Assembly: GCA_029555885.1 (NCBI GenBank)
Contig: JAKPQT010000045.1
Location: 1 to 48,279 of the forward strand
Source of the DNA: Chloroflexota bacterium
GTDB lineage: Bacteria; Chloroflexota; Anaerolineae; CG2-30-64-16
Length of the DNA: 48,279 nucleotides
Direction of reading: 5' to 3'
Shown piece after piece: positions 36,533-43,763 of this stretch. Made by a program: the position numbers and the translations under genes. The notes under the pieces are model-generated. The model did not search any database. It saw only the letters and a list, made by a program, of their open reading frames with translations, and was not told the origin of the DNA. Position 1 is the stretch's first letter; the number at the start of each line of letters is the position of its first letter.

Positions 36533-37633
36533 TTATTGATACGCCCCGTGTTTCTTCACCGCGGCGATGAACGCCTCGACGTTCTCCAGCGGCGTGTCGC
36601 CCTGGATGATGTGCGCAGGCGCGACCATGTACCCGCCCCCGCGACCCAGCACCTGGATCTTCGCGCGGATGTCGGCTTCGATCTCCGCAGGCGTGCCGAA
36701 GGGCAGGAGCTTCTGCTGGTCGATCGCGCCCCAGAAGGAGAGACGATCTCCGAACTTGCTCTTGAGGTCCTCCGGCTCATGGCCGGGCACGTTCGGCTGC
36801 ACCGGGTTGAACACCTCCAGCCCCACTTCGATCCAGTCACCGAGAATCGGCGCGACCGCGCCGTCGCAGTGCTGCATGATGAGGACGTCGGGGTTCGCCG
36901 TCTTGAGCGCGGCGAAAATCCGGCGGTAGCGCTCCTTGAAGTAGCGCCGCCACATGCGCGGGGAGATCAACATGCCGTTCTGCGCGCCGAAGTCATCGCC
37001 GGCCCAGATGCCGTCCACGCCCAGGCTCACCAGCTTGACCCCGACCGCCAGTGCAAAGTCGCCGCACTTGTCCATCAACGGTTCGAGATACGCGGCCCCT
37101 TGCGCCATATCCACGAGCAGCTTCTCCAGCCCGACGAGCTGCTGCATCATGTCGAACATGGTCAGCTCCATGTCGCCGATGATGAAATACTCGCCCCGAT
37201 ACTTGCGGATATAGTGTTCCGCATCGTCGTAGCGTCCCTCGGCCAGCGGATCGGGGAACGGGAAGGCTGCGACGTCCTCCGGCGTCTGTACGTGGCCGAG
37301 CGGCCGGTCGAGGACCTCCATGTAGAGCGGCCCCTGGCGCATCGGCATCTGGAACTCGTTGATGATGTTGCCGTCGGCATCGGTGGGATGCTGATACCCG
37401 CGCGGCAGGCTCGCGCCGACTACGACGCAGTCGCTGCCCATCGCCACGCGCAGGTCATTGTTCGACAGCCGGCCCGTCACATCCTCGTAGTACGCGGTCG
37501 TGTAGTGTGTCGGGACGCCGTACCGCTTCGCAAAGCGGTCGGCCAGGCTGCGCGATAGGTCGAACTGGAGCGGGACCCGGTCGGGGAGTCCCTGCCGGGT
37601 AAGCGCCCGGATGACGCGTTCTCTGGAGTTCAC
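36533..37633 (-). CDS. URO-D family protein (island copy A)
   Basis: A 366-residue protein of the uroporphyrinogen decarboxylase/MtaA superfamily. It begins MNSRERVIRALTRQGLPDRVPLQFDLS, the family opening, then has GIWAGDDFGAQNGMLISPRMW and LIMQHCDGAVAPILGDWIEVGLEVFNPVQP, where the His-Cys pair (QHCDG) marks the barrel strand that binds Zn in corrinoid methyltransferases such as MtaA, and ends YMVAPAHIIQGDTPLENVEAF. The sugar-catabolic context and the QHCDG site argue against haem synthesis and for methyl transfer or a lyase-type reaction on a sugar derivative; that is inference. It forms a pair with rhaM and is divergent from the FGGY kinase. Confidence 0.85.
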   Translation of the reverse strand: MNSRERVIRALTRQGLPDRVPLQFDLSRSLADRFAKRYGVPTHYTTAYYEDVTGRLSNNDLRVAMGSDCVVVGASLPRGYQHPTDADGNIINEFQMPMRQGPLYMEVLDRPLGHVQTPEDVAAFPFPDPLAEGRYDDAEHYIRKYRGEYFIIGDMELTMFDMMQQLVGLEKLLVDMAQGAAYLEPLMDKCGDFALAVGVKLVSLGVDGIWAGDDFGAQNGMLISPRMWRRYFKERYRRIFAALKTANPDVLIMQHCDGAVAPILGDWIEVGLEVFNPVQPNVPGHEPEDLKSKFGDRLSFWGAIDQQKLLPFGTPAEIEADIRAKIQVLGRGGGYMVAPAHIIQGDTPLENVEAFIAAVKKHGAYQ

Positions 37634-37671
37634 GTTTCCTCCTCGTTGCGCTATGATAACAGATGCTTCCA

Positions 37672-37718
37672 GAAACCCGTCTTCGTGTGAAGCAGAACTT
37701 CACACGAAAACAGGTTTC
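37672..37718. repeat. hairpin with 21-bp arms between divergent genes
   Basis: GAAACCCGTCTTCGTGTGAA plus G (37672-37692) pairs with 37698-37718, 19 of 21 positions, around CAGAA. It lies in the promoter space between the divergent URO-D and kinase genes and is related to the GAAACCTGT motif in 43639-43737, so it could be a repeat copy or a cis-regulatory palindrome. Confidence 0.6.
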
Positions 37719-37747
37719 TCCAATCGTCTGATTTGGATTATACGCCC

Positions 37748-39283
37748 ATGACCCTGCTCATCGGCCTCGACCTCGGCACGACCACCATCAAGGCCAGCGC
37801 ATATGACTCGGACGCCGGCCGCGTCCGCTGCACCGCGACGCGTCCCACGCCGGTGATGCATCCGCAAGCTGGCTGGAGCGAGCACGACCCCGCCGCACTC
37901 TGGCAGGCGGTGACGGGCTGCCTGGCGGAAGTCGCCGCGCAGACGGCGGGCGAGTCGTATGCCGGTCTCGCGATCGCCAGCTTCGCGGAGGCGGGTCTGC
38001 CGCTCGACGCAGCGGGCCGGGCGCTTTACCCCGTCATCGCCTGGTACGACTGGCGCTGCGAGGCGCAGGCGGCGCTCTGGCGGCAGCGGTGGACGGCAGC
38101 ACAGCTCCACGCGATCACCGGCCAGCGCGCCAGCCCTTCGTTCGGTGCGAACAAGTGGCTGTGGCTGCACGAGCACCACCCCGAGATCGCGACGCAAACC
38201 GCGCACTGGCTGTCCGTGCCGGACTACATCCTCTGGCGGCTGGCGGGCGTGGCCGCCACGGATTACAGCATCGCCTCGCGCACCCTGCTATTCGACCAGC
38301 GGGCGCGCACCTGGTCGCCGGAACTGCTGGCCGCGGCCGGTCTGACCGCGGAGCAACTGCCCCGGCCGCTGCCCGCGGGGACTGCCGTCGGCACGCTGAC
38401 TCCCGCGGCTGCCGCAGCGACGGACCTGCCCGCCGGTATGCCGTGCGTGCTGGGCGGCCACGACCACCTGTGCGCTTCGCTCGCAGTCGGCGCGTGGCAG
38501 CCGGGCACGATCGTCGACTCCAGCGGCACCGCAGGAGCCGTGCTGGCCCTGCTGCCCGCATTCCACACCAGCCCCGAGGCTGCCGCGGGCGGCTTTGCCT
38601 GTTACGCCCACGTGCTGCCCGACCTGTACGTGCTCAAGGCTGGGCTCAAGCTGACCGGCGGCGCAGTCGATTGGCTGGCGCGCCAGCTGGCCGGGCCGGG
38701 TGCGGCCGACCTCTACTATGAGGCGCTCGAAGCGGCTGCGGCGCAAGGCGTCGGTCGCCGGGCCGGACCGGTCTGGCTGCCTCACCTGCACGGCGGCTCC
38801 GGCACGCCCGAGGGTGACCTGGCGAGCCTCGCCGCGCTGGTCGGCGTGCGGTCAGACCACGAGCCGGGCGACCTCTTTCGCGGGCTGCTCGAATCCCTCG
38901 CGTTCTGGCTGCGCCACAACGTCGAGGTGATGGCGGCCCTGACGGGTCAGACTGCGACAGATGTCATCCTTACGGGCGGCACGACGCGGCTGCACCTACT
39001 CAGCCAGCTCAAGGCCGACGTGCTCGACCGGCCCATGATCGTGTCCGACGTGCCCGAAGCCGCTGCGCTCGGCGCGGCCCTGCTCGCAGGTCTTGGCGCA
39101 GGCGTCTTCCGCTCCCCCGCGGAAGCGGTCGCGTCAGTGCAGTACGGCCGCACTGTGATCGAGCCGCAGCCGAAGCACGCGACGTGGTACGACACACTTT
39201 ACCGAGATATCTACCGGCGGCTCTACGACGACCTGCGCGACGTCAACCACAGGCTGGTTGAGCTGGATGGTGGACGAGAATAG
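37748..39283 (+). CDS. FGGY-family carbohydrate kinase
   Basis: A 511-residue sugar kinase. The ATPase phosphate-1 motif is IGLDLGTTTIKASAYD at the N terminus, the catalytic Asp is in LGGHDHLCASLAVG (about residue 243), and the C-terminal ATP-binding motif is TDVILTGGTTRLHLLSQLKADV with PEAAALGAALLAGLG. PVIAWYDWRCE is the usual FGGY substrate loop. It is closer to xylulo/fuculo/rhamnulokinase-type members than to glycerol kinase. Next to an isomerase and a fucosidase it most likely phosphorylates L-fuculose, L-rhamnulose or a similar ketose. The stop codon TAG is the first part of a palindromic repeat (39278-39395). Confidence 0.92.
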   Translation: MTLLIGLDLGTTTIKASAYDSDAGRVRCTATRPTPVMHPQAGWSEHDPAALWQAVTGCLAEVAAQTAGESYAGLAIASFAEAGLPLDAAGRALYPVIAWYDWRCEAQAALWRQRWTAAQLHAITGQRASPSFGANKWLWLHEHHPEIATQTAHWLSVPDYILWRLAGVAATDYSIASRTLLFDQRARTWSPELLAAAGLTAEQLPRPLPAGTAVGTLTPAAAAATDLPAGMPCVLGGHDHLCASLAVGAWQPGTIVDSSGTAGAVLALLPAFHTSPEAAAGGFACYAHVLPDLYVLKAGLKLTGGAVDWLARQLAGPGAADLYYEALEAAAAQGVGRRAGPVWLPHLHGGSGTPEGDLASLAALVGVRSDHEPGDLFRGLLESLAFWLRHNVEVMAALTGQTATDVILTGGTTRLHLLSQLKADVLDRPMIVSDVPEAAALGAALLAGLGAGVFRSPAEAVASVQYGRTVIEPQPKHATWYDTLYRDIYRRLYDDLRDVNHRLVELDGGRE

Positions 39284-39395
39284 AACGCTGATCAACGCTG
39301 ATGAGACTGATCTGACTGATCTTATTCTGCTTTCATCATGAAAATCAGTTCAATCAGGGCCAACCGAAGGTTGGCTCGTTAGCAGCGTTCCATTC
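39278..39395. repeat. full-length 'AGAACGCTGAT' palindromic repeat
   Basis: GAATAGAACGCTGATCAACG at one end and GTTAGCAGCGTTCCATT at the other form an imperfect inverted repeat. Inside are CTGATCTGACTGATCTTATT and AATCAGTTCAATCAGGGCC and the hairpin GCCAACC-GAA-GGTTGGC. The left end includes the stop codon of the FGGY kinase. Confidence 0.8.
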
Positions 39396-39403
39396 CGCCT
39401 TCG

Positions 39404-40528
39404 TTACTTCATCAGGTGCCGCTGCAGCGCGGCCTCGTCCACCTCGACGCCGATCCCCGGCGTGTCGCGCACCTCCACCCAGCCGCCGTGCTGCTCGACG
39501 GGCCGGTCCACGAGCTCGAACTGCACCGGGCTTTGCTTCGGCTTGAGCTCGAAGATGATGTGGTTGGGCGCCGTTGCGGTCAAGTGCAGGCTGGCGGCGG
39601 TCAGAACCGCGCCACTCCACGCATGCGCATTGACGTGGCGGCTCGCGGCGTGCAGCAGCCGGCTCACCCGCTGCCAGCCCGTCACGCCCTCCGCGCGGCC
39701 CGCGTCCACCAGGATGATGTCCCCGATGCCGCGCTCGATCAGATGCTGATAGTCTGCAACGCGCCACAGCCGTTCGCCGGTCGCGATGGGCGTCTGGATG
39801 GCGTCGCGCAGCCGCAGGTAGCCATCCCAGTCCTCGTAGGGCAGCGGGTCCTCGATCCAGCGGATGCCGTACTGCTCGAACGCGCGCGTGACCCGGACGG
39901 CCTGCATGACCTCGTAGCGCACCTTGTAGCCAATGTCCACCATGAAGTCGACGTCCGGGCCGATGGCCGAGCGGACCGCCGCGACGAAATCCAGGTCGCG
40001 GTGCATGTCCTGGCCGAGCCGCGCATCGCCCTTCTTACCGAAGCCCACCTTGAGTGCGGTGTAGCCTTCCGCGGCCATGCCGGCCAGCTCCGCGGCCATC
40101 GCATCGATCGTGGCCTTGTTCGGGTGGCTGCTGGCGCACGCGCGCACCCGATCCGTCACCTTGCCGCCGAGCAGCCGGTGGAGCGGTTGGCCGAGCGCCT
40201 TGCCCTTGAGGTCCCACAAGGCCGTGTCCAGCGCACTGAGCGCAAAGCAGGCGAGGCCGGTGTCGCCGTACCACCACATATGGTCACGCTGCGCCAGCCA
40301 CAGCGCCTCCACATCCTCGACCTCGCGGCCGAGCACGACCTGTGCCAGCCCGCCGCGCACGATCTCCGCCGCGGCCAGCGTCGGCTCCGGCCAGATGGTG
40401 ACGGCCTCGCCCCAGCCGCACATCCCGCTCGCGCCCTCGACACGGACGAGCAGCAGGTGACGCGTGCTGTTGCAGTCGTTCGGCTCGACATAAACCAGCG
40501 GGTAGGCATCCAGGCGGGTGATGCGCAT
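39404..40528 (-). CDS. enolase-superfamily acid-sugar dehydratase (mandelate racemase subgroup)
   Basis: A 374-residue enolase-superfamily enzyme. Metal ligands D198 (FMVDIGY), E226 (IRWIEDPLP) and E252 (IATGERL), and the His-Asp dyad H302 (NAHAWSG) with D275 (LVDAGRAEGVT), place it in the mandelate racemase subgroup whose members dehydrate sugar acids (fuconate, rhamnonate, galactarate). The second-strand Lys motif is reduced to a single Lys, K160 (ALKVGFG). Reaction expected: removal of water from an aldonate to a 2-keto-3-deoxy acid. It overlaps the stop of the URO-D-like gene by one base (TGATG), so translation is coupled. Confidence 0.9.
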   Translation of the reverse strand: MRITRLDAYPLVYVEPNDCNSTRHLLLVRVEGASGMCGWGEAVTIWPEPTLAAAEIVRGGLAQVVLGREVEDVEALWLAQRDHMWWYGDTGLACFALSALDTALWDLKGKALGQPLHRLLGGKVTDRVRACASSHPNKATIDAMAAELAGMAAEGYTALKVGFGKKGDARLGQDMHRDLDFVAAVRSAIGPDVDFMVDIGYKVRYEVMQAVRVTRAFEQYGIRWIEDPLPYEDWDGYLRLRDAIQTPIATGERLWRVADYQHLIERGIGDIILVDAGRAEGVTGWQRVSRLLHAASRHVNAHAWSGAVLTAASLHLTATAPNHIIFELKPKQSPVQFELVDRPVEQHGGWVEVRDTPGIGVEVDEAALQRHLMK

Positions 40529-41814
40529 CAGCGGCTCCCCTTGTTGTCGATCAGCGCGTTCAGCTTCTCCCGGTAGTACTTGAACTGCTCCCAGGTGACG
40601 CCGGGCGAGATGAGGTGATCGCCGAACGGGATATAGCCGCCCTTCTCCAACAGCGCAGCCACCGGTTCCAGAAATTCGTCGATGCGCTTCGGGCCGAGCG
40701 CCATGTCGTACTTCGGGATGCCGCCCATCATCTGGAAGTCGGGGTACAGCTCGCGCGCCTTGATCACGTCCATGCCCGCGCTGACCTCCATCGGATAGAC
40801 GCCCGTCACGCCCACCTCGATCAGCCACGGGATGACCGGCTCGCAGTTGCCGTCGGTGTCCACGAGGATGATGTTGACGCCCTTGCCCTTGAGGAAGTCG
40901 GTCACGCGGCGGTAACACGGGGCCATGAAGCGGGTGAAAATCTTCTTGGAGATGAGCGGCCCCTTGGTGGATGACATATCCTCCCAAATGTGGCAGCAGT
41001 CGGGCGTCACATCCTTGAGGATTTCCTCCCAGATGGCAATCCACAGGTCGGTGAAGTGGTTGAGGACATCGGTCACGAGGTCGGGTGCGTCGTAGTATTT
41101 CAAGAAGACGTTCTCGTAGCCCATCAGGTGCACCAGGGTGCCGAAGAAGCCGCACGGGTAGCCGCCGACGGCCAGCGGATAGTCGCGCGTCTTGTATTCC
41201 TCGACCCATTCCGGCCAGTTGGCGGGGAAGCGGTCGCGGATGTTGTCCAGCCGTAGCCGCGTCTCCTTCAGCGCCTGCCAGCTGTCCCAATCTTTGATCG
41301 GCCAGTCGAGCGCGGAGGGAATGACCCCTTCTTCCTTCTGGAAGCGCCGCTTGACGCCGTCTACGTCGACGTAATCGACGTATTGCTCGTCCTCGGCCAG
41401 CACCTGCGGCTCGAACATCGGATAGAAGACCTGCTCGACCGGGACCTGCGCGGTGCTCTTGTCGAAGCCGAAATAGTCCATCACGTCGAGGGCCAACGGG
41501 AAGCCCTGGCTGGGCCAGTACAGCCCGCCGCCCCAGGTGGCGATGCCCTTCGGCAGGGGGATGCGCTGCTCGCGTTCGCCGTAGTACTTTTCGAGGTAGG
41601 TGCGGTTCTTGCGCCAGGCGTGCGTCCAGGCGGGCGTGTAGACCGAGGCATTGACGGTGGTCAGCCGCGTCGGGATGTTCGTCCCGTACTTCTCCGGCAG
41701 CCCCTCCTCATACCACTGGTTGATGTTCTCGCCCCAGAAGCCGAATTCCCACTTGAGGGTGCGCACGTTGGTGTTGAAGTTCATCACCTCGAGGAAACGT
41801 TCGCGACTGTTCAT
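40528..41814 (-). CDS. URO-D family protein (island copy B)
   Basis: A 428-residue protein, longer than copy A, with the family opening MNSRERFLEVMNFN and a barrel in which DLVTDVLNHFTDLWIAIW, IWEDMSSTKGPLISKKIFTR, IILVDTDGNCEPVIPWLIEV and the closing FGDHLISPGVTWEQFKYY are recognisable. Here the site corresponding to QHCDG in copy A reads VDTDGN, so the metal ligands are not the same, and the two are not simple duplicates. Aromatic-rich N-terminal half (YWPSQGFPLALDVMDYFGFD). The start at 41814 has AGGAGAG close by; the upstream in-frame extension is only translated repeat sequence. Function unknown; context is deoxy-sugar catabolism. Confidence 0.82.
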   Translation of the reverse strand: MNSRERFLEVMNFNTNVRTLKWEFGFWGENINQWYEEGLPEKYGTNIPTRLTTVNASVYTPAWTHAWRKNRTYLEKYYGEREQRIPLPKGIATWGGGLYWPSQGFPLALDVMDYFGFDKSTAQVPVEQVFYPMFEPQVLAEDEQYVDYVDVDGVKRRFQKEEGVIPSALDWPIKDWDSWQALKETRLRLDNIRDRFPANWPEWVEEYKTRDYPLAVGGYPCGFFGTLVHLMGYENVFLKYYDAPDLVTDVLNHFTDLWIAIWEEILKDVTPDCCHIWEDMSSTKGPLISKKIFTRFMAPCYRRVTDFLKGKGVNIILVDTDGNCEPVIPWLIEVGVTGVYPMEVSAGMDVIKARELYPDFQMMGGIPKYDMALGPKRIDEFLEPVAALLEKGGYIPFGDHLISPGVTWEQFKYYREKLNALIDNKGSR

Positions 41815-41838
41815 TTTGCTCTCCTTGACCAGGACGGG

Positions 41839-41905
41839 AATAGAACGCTGATGACGCTGATGGGCCAAGCGAAGCTTGGCCCATCAGCGTCATCAGCGTT
41901 CTATT
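41839..41905. repeat. perfect 32-bp-arm palindrome
   Basis: Arms 41839-41870 and 41874-41905 are perfect reverse complements of each other (beginning AATAGAACGCTGATGACGCT) around a GAA loop. It lies between the isomerase and URO-D genes, and its last base is the first base of the isomerase stop codon read on the minus strand. It would form a very stable hairpin in the polycistronic mRNA and could lower expression of the downstream genes or mark an RNA-processing site. Confidence 0.9.
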
Positions 41906-43365
41906 CATTCGCCAATCTCCACGAATTCCAGCCCCAGCAGGCGCGCCAGCTTGCGGATGGTGCGGATGTGGTGGCCCACGCCGAGCGCGCAGTGGTGGGT
42001 CGGCCCCTGCTCCGACCAACGGTTCATGAACTCCGCCGGGTCCAGGGCGAACTTGAGGCGCGAGTTGGTGTTGCCGATCTCCATGCGCGGGCCGGGGATG
42101 CACTCGCCCTCCGCGGCCAGCAGCTTGAGCTTGCCCTCGCCCGTCTGCGTCAGCGCGAGGATCGTGATGGGGCCATTGCGCACGTTGAACTCGACCGAGA
42201 TGCCGAAGCCCCGCTTGCCGTGGTACAGCCCCAACCCGCGCAGCACGGGCTTGCCCTCCGCAATCGCAACGTGGCCCGGTCCGTCGTGGCCCATCAGGAT
42301 GAAGTCCTCGTTGAAGTCCATCGCGTAGAACTCGGTGTACGAGCCGCCCGCGCCGAGCCGGTCCATGATGAGCATCGCGATGCAGTTCTTCAGGTCGCCC
42401 TCGCCCGAGGCAGGCACCCCGCGCGCGGTCAGCAGCGAGTTGCCGACGATGACGCTGGCGCCGAGTTCCTCGTTCGCGTTGCCGTTCAACCCGCGGTAGT
42501 AGTACGCGAGGCCGTTGAGGCTGAAGTCGGCCACCAGGCGGTCCAGCCCGCACGCAACCTTCGCGGTCCAGCGCAGCGCGTCCTCCGTGACCGGCTGGGA
42601 TATCCTGTCGCGGCCCGGCTGTGCGATGTCGAAGACGGCCCGAATCTCCGCAACCTTGGCGTCCACCTCCGCATCGGTCACCTGCTCGACGCGCACGTGG
42701 AGGTCGTCCATCTCCAGCACCTCGACGTGGCTGCCCAACTGCCCGTGGTGCATGGTGAAGTCGGAGTACATATCCAACATGCCGGGGTAGGTGTGGCCGA
42801 GGAAGCCGATGCGCGCCCGGCTCAGCTCGCGCAGGATGCCGGCGGCCGTGACCCAGTCCGCAATCTCGTCCCACGCGCGGTCAAAGTAGCGCGCGGCGTG
42901 GCCCTCCGCCGGTTCGAGCAGGCCGGTGACAACGTTGAACTGGATGCGGCTGCGGCTGAACGCGTTGGAGATTTCCGGCACGCAGCAGGCCGAGCAATGG
43001 GCCAGCCACTCGCCGGTGTCCGTGTTGGGGTAGTCGAGGGCAGGCGCGGGCTGCAGATTGAGCACCAGGACGGGCGCGCGGCGGCGCTGGACCGCAGGGA
43101 GCACCTGCGAGGACGTGGCGTATGTGCCGACGTAACACACGATCAGGTCCACGTTCTCGGCTGCGAACAGGTCTCCTGCGCGCTGCGCAGCGGGCGCGCT
43201 ATCCACCAGACCGGCGGACACCACCTCTGCACCCATGTCCGAGAGCCGCTGCTCGACCCCCGCCTGGTATCCCTCCAGCCGTTCGCGCAGGCCCTCGAAC
43301 TGCGGCCAGTACGCGGCCAGCCCGATCCCGAAGGCACCGACCTTCGCCTGTGGTTTGCGCGTCAT
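41905..43365 (-). CDS. L-fucose/L-arabinose isomerase family protein
   Basis: A 486-residue protein of the arabinose/fucose isomerase superfamily. It has an N-terminal Rossmann-like domain (KVGAFGIGLAAYWPQF, DLIVCYVGTYATSSQVLPA, PVLVLNLQP), a middle domain (IGFLGHTYPGMLDMYSDFT), and a C-terminal beta-barrel with the manganese-site region ASGEGDLKNCIAM (Glu), FYAMDFNEDFILMGHDGPGH (Glu and His) and a final GPTHHCALGVGHH (His). Expected reaction: aldose-ketose isomerisation, e.g. L-fucose to L-fuculose. The start at 43365 (MTRKPQ) is preceded by GGGAG; a start 12 codons earlier is less supported. It is first in a minus-strand operon with the URO-D copy B and the dehydratase. Confidence 0.9.
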   Translation of the reverse strand: MTRKPQAKVGAFGIGLAAYWPQFEGLRERLEGYQAGVEQRLSDMGAEVVSAGLVDSAPAAQRAGDLFAAENVDLIVCYVGTYATSSQVLPAVQRRRAPVLVLNLQPAPALDYPNTDTGEWLAHCSACCVPEISNAFSRSRIQFNVVTGLLEPAEGHAARYFDRAWDEIADWVTAAGILRELSRARIGFLGHTYPGMLDMYSDFTMHHGQLGSHVEVLEMDDLHVRVEQVTDAEVDAKVAEIRAVFDIAQPGRDRISQPVTEDALRWTAKVACGLDRLVADFSLNGLAYYYRGLNGNANEELGASVIVGNSLLTARGVPASGEGDLKNCIAMLIMDRLGAGGSYTEFYAMDFNEDFILMGHDGPGHVAIAEGKPVLRGLGLYHGKRGFGISVEFNVRNGPITILALTQTGEGKLKLLAAEGECIPGPRMEIGNTNSRLKFALDPAEFMNRWSEQGPTHHCALGVGHHIRTIRKLARLLGLEFVEIGE

Positions 43366-43395
43366 CCTACTCTCCCTCGATACAGAGACGGTGTC

Positions 43396-43463
43396 GCTCA
43401 TGCAAAGACACTAAGTTCACCAAGTTTCATTTATCTCTGCGTTCTTTGCGCCTTTGCGTGAGC
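43396..43463. repeat. palindromic repeat, 'CAAAGGCGCAAAG' family
   Basis: GCTCATGCAAAGACACTAAG ... GCGCCTTTGCGTGAGC, an imperfect inverted repeat in the 5' leader of the isomerase transcript. Same family as 2957, 17950, 45248 and 46370. Confidence 0.7.
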
Positions 43464-43568
43464 CGTTACCTCTTTGCGCGGCCTGCAACGATCATCCAAT
43501 TCTGGAAAGAAGAGTGTTGCATGGCGATGTCCTTTGTTGAGTCTGGCGGGGTCAATTGAGTGATTGCG

Positions 43569-43597
43569 AAGGTAACACGCGGCGGGAGGATTGTCAA
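43569..43597 (-). promoter_or_regulatory. candidate promoter of the isomerase operon
   Basis: On the minus strand a perfect TTGACA (43592-43597), a 17-base spacer and TACCTT (43569-43574). The leader to the isomerase start would be about 200 bases and carries a palindromic repeat. Confidence 0.5.
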
Positions 43598-43621
43598 AAC
43601 GGAGGGTCGCCGGGGTATAAT
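43591..43621 (+). promoter_or_regulatory. candidate promoter of the fucosidase operon
   Basis: TTGTCA (43591-43596), a 19-base spacer and a perfect TATAAT (43616-43621). Its -35 box overlaps that of the divergent isomerase promoter, so the two cannot easily be occupied at the same time. Confidence 0.45.
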
Positions 43622-43638
43622 GTCATCCTTGCCGCTTG

Positions 43639-43737
43639 GCGATTGAAATCGCAGCCACAACTGCTAAGTCTGCCTTCGCAGATTGGCTCAAACCTGTGAA
43701 GACAGGTTTCGTGATGGTGGCAGCGGTTTCAACCGCC
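43639..43737. repeat. palindromic repeat, 'GATTGAAATCGCAGCCAC' family
   Basis: GGCGATTGAAATCGCAGCCA at the left and TGGTGGCAGCGGTTTCAACC at the right are inverted copies. Between them are two hairpins: AAGTCTGC-CTTC-GCAGATT and AAACCTGT-GAAG-ACAGGTTT. It forms the leader of the fucosidase transcript. A related element is at 28214-28312. Confidence 0.75.
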
Positions 43738-43763
43738 CGATGTACACAGGAGTCACCGTTGCC

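Noticed and set aside
36533..41814. Haem biosynthesis (hemE) for the URO-D proteins
   Set aside because: No other haem genes are present, the proteins are divergent from HemE, and the surroundings are sugar catabolism.
41815..41868. An upstream start for URO-D copy B
   Set aside because: The extension (AHQRHQRS) is encoded by the perfect palindrome at 41839-41905; the family opening begins at 41814.
41383..43461. A 692-codon plus-strand frame opposite the URO-D and isomerase genes
   Set aside because: Antisense shadow with no homology; real genes on the minus strand cover the whole interval.
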